Shown: one piece after another, positions 36,701-48,495 of the stretch
Layout of the letters: each line of letters begins with the position of its first letter
How positions within the stretch are numbered: the first letter of the stretch is position 1
Assembly: GCF_023065955.2 (NCBI RefSeq)
Contig: NW_026622763.1
Location: forward strand, 83,495,299 to 83,559,298
Reading direction: 5' to 3'
DNA from: Ursus arctos
Lineage: Eukaryota; Chordata; Mammalia; Carnivora; Ursidae
Length of the DNA stretch: 64,000 bases
Program-made: the position numbers and the translations under genes
Notes under the pieces: model-generated
Seen by the model: only the letters and a program-made list of their open reading frames with translations
The model's database searches: none
What the model was told of the DNA's origin: nothing

Positions 36701-39700
36701 GGGGAGATGTTTAAGGCTAACCTGTTCAGTGCCTGTGCAGTCTTTCCTAGTTTGCCCTGATAGTGGTCATTTTTTCAAGTCATATAGAACAATGATCAAA
36801 TCTATGTTAGAAGTTAGATATTTCCTACCTATCGCTGATAACCAGTTGAGGTTAAAGTGACATTTCTTTTCCCTACTTTTTGGAATAGATGTTTATGTTC
36901 AGCTTGTTGAATCAAGTGTTATTTGCATTTGAACGTACTAAGTTAAATTGTCAGTTTTATTCCTCATCATTTTATTTTGTTCCCCAATCCATGACATTTA
37001 CCTATTTGTTGTTATGTCTAATGAGCTCTTTTTTCTTTCCATTGTCAAAATGTGTATTACTTGTATGTATACAAAAGCCTTTGATTTCTCCATGTTTGTC
37101 TTGAATCCACTTCTGAAATTTATTAATTCATTCAAATAAATGGAGATCGCCACTAATCAAGTAAATGGTATAATCTCAAGTTATGTTACATGCTATGAAG
37201 AAAATTAGAACAGGGTAAAGAGATGGGTAGTGGCGGAGGGAGGCCGCTCTACACAGTGTTTGAGGAAGACCACTCCGAGGTGATGACATTGGAACACAGC
37301 CCAGATAAAACCCAGACCTCAATGGTAGAAATTTCCACGTAGAAAAAAAGCTCTGAAGCTGGCATAAGCTTGATGTAGTCAAGAGTAGAAAGAAAGCCAA
37401 TGTGGCTGAAGCTCAACTATCAGATGTATCAGGACTGGTCCAATCAGGAGAGAGAAACCAAACAGTAATTTGAACAGGTCAAGTTTAATATAGGGAATTA
37501 TTAAGTAAACAGGATTAGAGTATTAGAGGAGTGAGGGACTGGCTAATAAGAAGAAAAAGAACTCTAAAGAACATAGGAATAGCAGATAAAATGGAGCAAT
37601 CTCCAACTTTTGGGGTCAGACAAAACACACAGGGGAGACCCCTTTCTCCCCAGGATTGAGATTACGATCCTGTTGGAGAGGGCGAAGTTATGTCTCAATG
37701 GATGGCAGAGATGTCAAGGTGGTGCTGCCCCAGATCTTGCTGGTAATCTGCCCTTTGGAACTTGTCAGAAATCCAACCCTCTCAGGTGCTAGGGAAAGCT
37801 ACTCCTGGGGAGGTGTCTTAGTAGGGAGGGGCCCTCTGCTATGAAACTTCCAAAGGGAAGTGCCGGGGGGGCTGTTGGCCGCCAGGTGCTGCTGGGTACT
37901 GGGCGCTATGGGAGCTGAGCAAAGGGAAAGCTGTGAGTGCCGTGGAAGCCTGGTGCTAGAAAATATACCCATGCAGCAGAAGCCATGTGCACGGCAAGAG
38001 CTAAGCTCGAGACAACCTGCAACACCACAGGAGCCTGGTGCTGGAGAAGCTGCACACACATTGTAGGAATGCGCTGAGCAAGTACACCAGGGCGAGCAAG
38101 CAGAATTCTTTCTGCAATACTTTTTCCATTTCATCTACTGACCAAGCTAAACATCATGCCAGCGACCAATGGAAAAATATTTAAAGGTCCCAGATCCTTT
38201 TTCACAGAACAAGAAAAAAGATGCATTTGGAGCTAAGAGGCAGCAAATAAATATCTGGTAGACCAGGGCGATCGTGGTAATGAGGTTGGGTTGGTGTGCG
38301 CAGCCGGATTATGTAGGTCATGTTGACCACTGTGAAAAGCTTGCATTGTATTTAAAGGATGATTTAACAATCTATTGGAAGGGTTTGAGGAGAGGAGAAG
38401 AGGAACCAGAGAAGAAGCAATGAGACTAGTAGGAAGTAATTACAGTAAGCCTAATGCAAGATGTTGGTGACTGTGGAGCTGATGAGAAGTGGTTGGAAGG
38501 AGAATCTATGTGACTTTCTGGTGAATTGAAAGTTGACATGCAGTTGATATTCAAAGAGTATTCTAGCACCCTGGAAAAAGGGTAAATTCTAGTGTAACAT
38601 ATATGGGAACTTAGCTGATTGTAGAAAGCTTCTCCTTATATGACTGCCTACTCAGTTAAATAATTAGTATTGTAGCACCTTCTGTGGTTGAGTTTTAACT
38701 TCTATGTAGGTTCCTACTTGTCAATCAAAATACTCAAGATTAGACTGCAAGGCAGCATTGACATTCAAAAACCACTGTGTACTTAGGCAGTTGTCCCTCA
38801 ACACAGCAGACAATACAACTAATGAGAGTATAAATAGCCAAGAGCTACGTGTCATTTTTGCCCGTGTGAAAGGGATCCAAAAAGAAGTGAATGAATATAA
38901 ATCTGAGGATTCACTTGGTCTCACCATTACAGATAATGGTACTGGCTATGCTTTTAGAAAGAGAATTAAATATGGTAGCCTAATTGACTCAGTTAAAATG
39001 ATCTGTGTGGGGGAGCATATTGAATCCATAACTGGAGAAAATATCCTTGGGTGGCATCACTATGATGTTGCAAAAAAGTTAAAGGAGTTAAAAAAAAGTT
39101 GAATCCTTTACCTTGAAGTTAATAGAACGTAAGAAGGCATTTGTTTCAGAGGTAGAATCCGGTGACTCATCAGTCGCGTACAACACCCAGTGCTCATCGC
39201 TTCAAGCACCCTCCCGATGGACACAGAGAGGGAGACAAATCATGGGAGACTCTTAACCATAGGCAACAGACTGAGGGGTGCAGGAGGGGAGGTGGGTGGG
39301 GAGATGGGGTAGTTGGGCTCTAAAAAAAAGGTGAGTGCAAAGACTGTGAAAATGATCCCCAGTGTGCCAGACATGGTCTGGGTTTGTGTATTTGAACTTT
39401 TGACTGCATCCCTTGGTAAGAAACCTACTTTATGTCATGACTAATGACAGTACATGAGGTTAAACAAGTTTCATCAAACAAACAAAACTTTATTCCATTT
39501 GTTGCATTCTAATAGTTTTTATTCTAGTTAACATTTCAATAGTAGTCATATATTTCTGAATTAATTTCTTGAACCAATACTGATCTATAACCTTCAGTTA
39601 AAAAAAAAATACGGGTCTGGGAAGTTCAGCAAAACTTCTCCTCACTTCTCAGTGGCTGCATTCTTTTTGCTGAAGCTCTTCATGTGTGTGTTGTGCCATG

Positions 39701-42700
39701 GCTAGTTGACAGCACGTACAAAAATTTCCCTTTTGCATCGCCTAACCCAGGAAGAAACTGTGCTTGGGAGTTAAGTTTAGATTTTAGATTTAAGGTTCCA
39801 TTTTGAATCCTAGGAACTCTCAGTTTATAATTTGTTGTTTATTGGCTGTCCTTCACTGGACCATATGTTACTCAAGATGAAGAAGTTAAGCTTACATATC
39901 TTCACATTCCCTAAGATGTACTATTTTTAGTAGTTGTGTAAACCTATTTTGTAGTGTAATTAAGTCGAACGCCAAATAATGACTATATCGTGTGTTTAAA
40001 TTGAATAATAGAATTTCAGAAACTTGAGATTTTTTTAATTAGTTTTGCTATTTTATATGAATATATAGCTATAGAGTTTTCAAAATGATTTCAAAATTTT
40101 GAAAATTTTCTTCATAACGTTACTTTTGCTTGTTTAGTACTTTGCAGTTTCTTTGGCTTTTTTACATACTATTATCACCAATAATAGATTAAAATAGCCA
40201 ATAAAGTACACAAATTCTCCCATTTCTATCAAGGTAAAAAAAAAAAACCTGATAGCATTGTATAAAAGGAACATCACAATCTGAAACCCATCTGTTTCTA
40301 TGGACTCTCCCCATCACCCACCACCTAAATTCCTCACCAACTAATACCAGTTGTTTACTCTTCCCCTCCTTCTCAAAACTCGTGATTTTTTTTCTAACTC
40401 CACCTTTGTGCGCCTGGTTTCCTCTGACTGAAATACAGATCTGTCCTCCTGCCCCATCCTCAACTTTGCCTCACTATTTCCTACCTAGCCTTCAAAACTC
40501 TTTCGAACCTCTCTACTTCCGGGGAGTCTCTAGCAAAGGTGAAATGAGTGAGACCAGCGGGGCAGATAGTAAACTACACAAAAGATAAGTAGATGAATAA
40601 ATAAGCAAATGAGAAAAGCGGAGCTACAAGCCATGTGGTGTCACCCCTTGGAATGTTTGCCAATATAATCATCTTCTTTGTGTCCTTGGAAACAGAGCCT
40701 CTCTTGTGATACCTCCATGCCAAAGGTCCCGCTATGCCACCTACTTTGACGTTGCTGTTCTTCGCTGCCTACTCCAGCCCCACTGGTCTGAGGAAGGCAC
40801 TCAGTGGTCTCTGATGTACTATCTACAAAGGCTGCGGCACATGTTGGAAGAGAAGCCCGAAAAGCCTCCAGAGCCAGATATTCCCCTCCTGCCCAGACCC
40901 AGGAGCAGCTCAATGGTGGCCGCAGCTCCCTCACTAGTGAACACCCACAAAACCCAAGTAAGAGAAACTCAGTCCATTGTCTTATGAATTAACAGCTTTG
41001 GCCATAACAGATTCCCTTTTTCTCCTATGCATCCATCTCTATTCCAGTGCTGACTACCTTATTGGTGGGTTACTCTGATATTATTATCCTTTCCCTTCTA
41101 TCTTTTATTGCTAGATTCTTTTGCTTCCTTTTTAGCATCTAATTTACCATTCAAAGAAGGGTATCTAAGTACCTCTCGCTCACACTACTCTAGAATTAAG
41201 GCTCTGTTGATCCAGAATAATGGAAAATTTCCCAACTGAAGTGCTAGTTAACAGATAGTTCTCACATACAACTGTTAATAACTAATATCATGAAATGTGT
41301 GACTCTAGCATTTTACTGAACATGGTTTACCCTCTTTTGCATAGCTCAAAATTTTTGAGCACCTCTATATCATAATTTAAAATATTGCCTTTGGATATAT
41401 AGTCTTGCTATTTATTATAGATGTTTGGAAAAATAAACTGACTATATACTGATTTGATGACATCCCCCTGAAAATCACTTTTTGATAAATGAATATGCTA
41501 ATACCAGCTTGAACAGTTTTTCTTTCTCTCTTTCTCATCAATACCATGTGTGTTGGATATGTAGAGAAAAAAGTGTGATTTGCAGTATGTTCCTGTTGTT
41601 TGGTTTAGTTAAATATGAATTAGCTATGTCTGAAAAAGTCTACATATTCTAAGAGTAAACATGAGCAATGTTAGAGTGAAAAGGAGAGCTACTCTGTTTA
41701 AGTAATAGATGATTCTGCCCAAAATAAAAATCTCTTTTGGTGAACCATTAAACAGAAAAGCTTTTTTAATGAAAAGAGAAAACAAGATACCTGTCTCCTC
41801 CCTCTTTTCTTAGCTTTCCCAACGATGGAGCTTCATGTTCTTACTGTTAAAAACTCCAAACAGGGGTTACAGTTAATATATAATGTATTTCCTCCATAGC
41901 AGGATATGAATTCTAAAAGTCTAGACCCACAAGTCAAATACTTAATGGATACCAAAATATTAGGCACATCCCTATTAAAAATATAACATCTCAATAAGAA
42001 AAGTCTTTGGATATAAAGCCCTAAGTCCTTGATTGTGAAGTCTACCTTTATTGTCTATTAAGGATCTCACCATGAAGTGTAATGAAGAGGAAAAATCTCT
42101 TAGTCCTGAGGCCTTTTCTAAGGTTTCGTTGACCAATTTACGTAGGTCTGCAGTCCCAGATCTTTCTTCAGACCTTGGCATGAACATTTTTAAGAAGGTG
42201 AGTAGAACCACTTATGCTCTTTAATATTTTGTTAATTGAAAAAAAATCAGTGGAACATGAGGTCATGCTGCAAAATGGGGTGGGTTGGGAAAGGAACCTT
42301 GAGGAGAGAGGTCAGCCCCCACTTATAGCACTGGCTTTCAGCATGACCTTTTGTGAGTCCCTCTGTGCACATGAATGTTTCCCATTCTCAATGTTACCAA
42401 ACTCAATCCTGACGACGTGTATAGAGTACTTTCAGTAGTGTGATGGTGGAAGTAGTTGTGGTAGCCGTGGTGGCGACTTATATTCACATGTGTCATCTCA
42501 TTTTATATCATGGTTCAAGCATTTTGTATAAATAGTTCTCATTTAATCCAGTAAGATCCTAAATTTCCATATTTTGCTCCTGAGAAACTTACTGAAATCT
42601 TACTCAGAGTGATGGGATCATCATGGAACATTTATTCTTGAAGTCATCTCCAATTTAAAGAAATTAAAACAAACCAAACTCTGTAAATAAAGTAGTAAAT

Positions 42701-45700
42701 CCTTACAACAGATCACTAGATTTTCTACCCTCACAACTTGTCATAGCTCATAACATAGGTTTCCATTCAATAAACATTTACCATGCATCCACTGGAACTC
42801 TAAAGATGAGAAATTAAAGGTGGAGTATACACAGGGTTCAAATTCTCGCTCTGCCACTTTCAACCTCTGTGATCTGGTCAAACGATACTAGGTATCATTT
42901 GTAAATTGGGTGCATAATATGCTTACTTCAAAAGGTTATGAGGATTAAGTGAGATAATGCATGTAAAGTCCTTACTGTGCCTGGCACTTAGTAAGTACTC
43001 AATAAATGTTAATTATTCTCAAGAAAGAAAGGAGCTGAGCCTTAGAAATTTTGGTAGTTTGTAAAAGGTTGAGTCCAAACTCAAAACTAGGTCTCGTTCA
43101 AGCTAAATAGTTGATGCTTTTGTGAACCCACATTTCCACCTCTCTTTCTGTAAGTATATGGAGCTTATCAGCTAGGAAATAACATGTGTAGAATAATGTA
43201 TGTGTAGTAGCTTCATTTTCTAGTTTTCAAAATAATTAGTTCAATTGTGTTCATGAAGGACACAGAACATATTATTAACTTATCTATGAGCTCAGAGTGT
43301 TGCTAAGCCAACAGTCATGTCTACCTTCATTGATAATGCAATGATAGGCAATGGCTGTAGTTTTTCAAAAAATGTCAGTCATCAGAGGGGAATAAGTTGT
43401 CAGTACTGACTGCACATGAGAATCTCTGGGGAGCCATAAAAAATTCATGTGCCCAGGCCTGAACCCAAACCAATTAGGTCAGAATTGCTGCAGGGTAGGC
43501 TCAGACATGGGTATGTTTTAAAAGCTTCCCAAGAAATTCTGAACTCTTATTTATACTGGATTTTGAACTTGTTTGGTAGGAGTAGTGGGTTTGTGCCAAT
43601 TTTTGCTTTGTATCTTTTTTAACTCTCCTTACGGACAGTGGCACATGCTTGAAGTCTGTCTGGAAAAATTGATCTCAGTCCTGGAAAATGGAACAGAAAA
43701 TACTGGCTGGTCCAAGTGGTGACTCAGGGATCCTATACTCTCACATTTCAGCATGTATCAGAATCACCGACAAGGCTTATTAAGACACACACTGCTGGGC
43801 CTTACCTTCTAGGTTTCTGATCTAGTATGTCTGGGGTTGAACCCGAGAATTTGTATTTCTAACAGTTTCCCAACTGATACTGATGCTATGGTCCAGGGAC
43901 AACCCAACCCAGGAGAAGGACCCAAGGACCCATACATTACCTTTTGCTTTGTTTCTTTCACTCCTTTAACCCATTATGGAAATTTCACCCATCTCTATTG
44001 GATGATACTCAGTGATTTTCTGGGTCTCTTCTTCCTGGCACATTTCTGTATTTTACTGCAGACTATGGCGCCCTTTGGAAAGCGGAATATCCCCTCTCCT
44101 TTGCCCTGCGCCTAATCCTTTACCTCTCATCCTCATAGTTCAAGAGCCGCAAAGAAGACCGAGAGAGGAAAGGCTCCATCCCATTCCACCACACAGGGAA
44201 GAGGAGGCCTCGAAGAATGGGAGTGCCATTCCTGCTTCACGAGGACCACCTGGATGTATCCCCCACCCGAAGCACATTCTCCTTTGGAAGTTTCTCTGGG
44301 CTTGGAGAAGACAGGCGAGGCATTGAAAAAGGAGGCTGGCAAACCACCATTTTAGGTGACCACAGGACTTTTCAAAGTAGGGCAGAGCTTGAGTGACCTG
44401 TTTAGAAATCTGGACCTAGGGCTCCGGGGCAAATCTGCATCTTTCTTGAACAGTTTAGTCAAGAAATGTGGGCCCAGATGCTAGCCTCTAGTACCAAAGG
44501 AATGCAGATAATTTAATTAAATATGGAAGAATCCTGTATAATTAGGCAGGTAATGGCCCTATTTCTTAGGGACTCTGGGTGTGGAAATGTGGCCTTAAAG
44601 GGTCTTGTGCATTAGCTTTCATTGTGAATCCAAAGGCAGACTTTAATTTGGATATTAGAAAAGGATGATGTAAAGAAAAGAAAAAGAAGCTTTTTTCCCC
44701 CTTTCTGGATGGCATATTAAGAAAGCCAGCTTAAAATCAGAGACTGACAGCTAGCTGGGACTCCGTATATGGTTTTTGACATTTGGCTTAGATTGGGGCT
44801 GATCTTATGATAGGCAGTTTCATCCATTTTTGACCCAGACTATTCCCAGAACAACTCCCATGCCTGCTGTTTGGCTGTGCCTCATGCACTTCCTAATATC
44901 CCTTTACTCTCCCTGCCGTCCTTTGGAAAGACAATATCTCATCATTTTCAAACGCTCTTGTGGTGCTCTTGTCCATCTCAGGGAAATTTACCCGGCGGGG
45001 CAGTTCGGATGCAGCCACGGAGATGGAGAGCCTGAGTGCCAGGCACTCGCACTCCCACCACACCCTGGTGAGTGACCTGCCAGATCACTCCAACAGCCAC
45101 GGAGAAAACACTGTCAAGGAAGGTGGGTCGGAGGCGGCCCCTGCAGGTGGGAGTTCAGGTTCCTTTTCCTGTTTCCTGTTTTTACTCCATGTTCCATCTT
45201 CATTGCAATCTGGCTCCTTGTACTTTTTGAAAACTTGCATCCATGTATTACATCACTGGGTAATTTACTTGTGAGCCATTCTTGGGATTTCCTTAGTAGC
45301 AAAAGCTATCTGATGGCACACTGCGAACACCATACTTCTCAGAGGGGAAGCAAGCCATTCATCTTTGTTTTCAAAAGGTCATAGACCCACAGGGCTAGAA
45401 GAGACTTGGAAGACAGTTATATTCAGTACTTTGGTCCCCTGAATGATGTCCCTCAAAAGGGCTTGTCTACCTTCAGTGGGAGGAAAGTCACTGCCTTCCA
45501 GGGCTACGGATTCCCTTTTTCAGACAGCTGCTATTTCAAATAAGTGCTTTATATGCTTCATGTGGAGAAAACATGTGGTCTGGGTAGAATCCAAAATGGG
45601 CTCTTATTCTATACTCTTAACCTATGAGCAGAAATCTAAGCCCTCTTTTCCCTGGAGTATGTTTCAAGTATTCGATGTTATCAGTTGGTTACCACCACAA

Positions 45701-48432
45701 ATATATGTTCCCTCTCTTGAACAAAGGAGAAAAAAAAATCCTCCTTATTTGCTGTTGCTTAAATATGCTAGATAAAACCAAAAATTTTATCAGCCACAAA
45801 TTTGTGGGGAAATACTTCAACTAAACCAGTTGCTGAAAGCATTAGCAAATCCTGACTATGCATTGATCCTACTGTATCTGTAGGATCTGGCATTCAAGAA
45901 TGGGTAAAATCCACCTGTTAAACAAAGTTAAACTCTAGCCTGGGTCTTAAGGAAGCCAGTTGGAATTCACATTTTCTATAACCTTCATTATTTACCAGAT
46001 GTTACGTGGCCTTGACACAAGGCAATTCTGTGGGACTTGAGAATAGCTCTGAGACTACAATTCAGACATACAACAGCCTCAGCTGTGACTGTGGTCATGA
46101 GCGTGTAACTGTCTGACATGACGTCACAAGCTAACATGGGGAAAATTAAGACCTCGCTTTCTTTTTATTAGTGCGATCCCAGATCTCCACAATCACAGTT
46201 GCAACCTTCAACACCACGCTGGCCTCATTCAACGTAGGCTATGCAGACTTTTTCAGTGAGCACATGAGGAAGCTCTGCAACCAGGTGCCCATTCCGGAGA
46301 TGCCGCATGAGCCCCTGGCGTGTGCAAACCTGCCCCGAAGCCTCACAGACTCCTGCATCAACTACAGCTACTTAGAGGACACGGAACATATCGATGGGAC
46401 CAATAACTTTGTCCACAAGAATGGCATGCTGGATCTTTCGGTAAGAAGCAAGAATTTCTCTTACCAAAGCTTGGAGATATTGACTCTTTGACCCGTTTTT
46501 TGTCATGCTATGAAACGAGCATATAGATTCTTAGCAAGGTTGAACCTTAAAATGAAAAGGCTACCCACAGAAAAAATTTCACAAATGTGTCAGCCATCAC
46601 AGAGGCACCTTTCCCTTTTAATTTTTTTCAGGCATGACATTAGATGTGATCTGATCTCAGAATATTTTTATAATCCAAAAACGTTAGCAAATCCTGAATA
46701 GACATATATAAAACATACATAAATGTGTATATGCTAAGTCCCTTTTTTCTAGAATAAGAGTAAAAAATTCTCAGTTTATTTTCTTTTGTTATATAAGCAA
46801 CATGACTGCAAACCTCCTGGGTAGCAATGGAAAATGAATAGAAGCCCATCAAAAGATTGAAACTTGCATTCTCAGGAGTGCCTGTCTTGATTATAGTTAT
46901 TAGCAAATGCAAGGGTTGGTATAGTTTACAATTATATTTCACACAATTTTTTATTTCACATTTGAAAACGGGCTCAGCAAATAATTTAAAATATTAACAT
47001 CAATGAAAGGACATAATTTAAACATGAAAATATTTTGCCTTTAAAATTGAAGTGTAAATAATGATGCAATTGTGAATGCCTAAATGTTCTATTATGTGCA
47101 TATGGAAATCATTGTTCTTTATCCATTATTGACAGAAAGTGAAAGGCAGAGGATTAAAGCACTTCGAGTTAAAAAATCAGTTGAACACGTTTCTGTTTGG
47201 ACAAAAAATTACAGTCCCATTAATTCACGGTTCTTCCATATCCCTATTAACTGTATTATGGCAAATTTTGGAATACTTCAGTGAGATAATACACACATAC
47301 ATTTCTTTTCATACATACATTTTAAGTCTTTGGGTGACTTATACTCTGCGTTTAGCCCATACACAAGGTCCCAGTGCAATTTAAATAGGCACATTTGAAA
47401 AGTACCCTGAATTATTTATGCTTAAGTACATAGAACAGCCTAAAGAAAATGGAATAACCAAATCTATGTAGAAAGAGGTAGTTCAGGCAAATTAATTACC
47501 CTCTGTTCATCTTTGTCCCCCACCCCCGCAGGTGGTTCTGAAGGCTGTTTATCTTGTCCTGAACCATGACATCAGTTCTCGCATCTGTGATGTGGCACTA
47601 AACATTGTTGAATGCTTGCTTCAACTTGGTGTGGTGCCTTGTGTAGAAAAGAACAGAAAGAAGAGTGAAAACAAGGAAAATGAGACTATGGAAAAAAGAG
47701 CCAGTGAGGGAACCTTCCAGTTCAAAGGTGTATCTGGAAGTTCAGCCTGTGGATTTGGGGGCCCTTCAGTTAGTGGAGCTGGAGATGGTGGAGGAGAAGA
47801 AGGAGGAGCTGGAGATGGCGGAGGTGGAGGAGGTGATGGAGGCGGAGGTGGAGGAGGCGGTGGTGGACCTTATGAGAAGAATGATAAGAACCAAGAGAAG
47901 GTATGACTGAACCACTTCAGTGTTCTTGTGAACTATTGTTCCTAATTTCTTTCCAGTGCCTTCTTGCCAGGTATTTGTTGACTCAGAATCATAACGAGTC
48001 ACTAAAGCAAGTCATGGGCCGAGAAATCTCTTCCCTGGGTTCTCATCAGGAATTAGTAGAAAAGGTTAGATGAAACAGTATTCTCAATTCAAAAACCATA
48101 GACATTCAAGCAGTGTGAGAGCTCATTTCCTGGTCATGTTATTTCTTCAGGGTAGTATCTCAGTTATACTGCATTACCATCACCCTCAGTCTGCCAAGAA
48201 TAGCCTCTTTCTCAAGATTCTCAGGGTCTGACCAAATTGAACAATGTTTTCTTCTCAGAGTGCCATAACAAAATGCCATAGACTGGGTGGATTAAACAAC
48301 AGAAATTTGCTTCTCACATTTCTGAAGGCTGGAAAGTCCAAGATGAAGGTGCCAGTGAGGCTTCTGAAGCTTCTTCTCTTGGGTTGTAGCTGGCTGCCAT
48401 CTTGCTGTGTGCTCACATGGCCTCTTTTTTCT

Positions 48433-48495
<63 letters not shown>

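Larger units (their letters stand above)
17959..40695 (+). other. Intron e5-e6 (22.7 kb, largest in window)
   Basis: Holds no UNC80 exon: residues run on directly from SHS-R (e5) to R-ASLVIPPC (e6). It is mostly repeats, listed separately. Stretches where I recognise little are 17960-18630, 25560-26840, 27670-30860 (mostly unique AT-rich, with a MER5-like piece at 29690-29835), 35000-35580 and 39320-40690. Confidence 0.9.
42198..44138 (+). other. Intron e7-e8
   Basis: A 1.9 kb intron holding a MIR (about 42825-43020) and two MER5-like elements (43390-43545, 43738-43905). No exon candidate. Confidence 0.85.

Noticed and set aside
37799..38134. Cys/Ser-rich 111-codon antisense ORF in the GC-rich insert
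   Set aside because: No domain, no splice context, and the surrounding sequence looks like a decayed mobile element.
45123..45274. Open frame running past the e9 donor
   Set aside because: The + frame stays open by chance; the e9-e10 join at 45122/46172 restores the UNC80 sequence exactly.
47665..48002. Overlapping + and - ORFs across the Gly-rich tract of e11
   Set aside because: They are alternative frames of a GGN/GAN repeat. Only the frame starting at 47532 joins e10 and e12.
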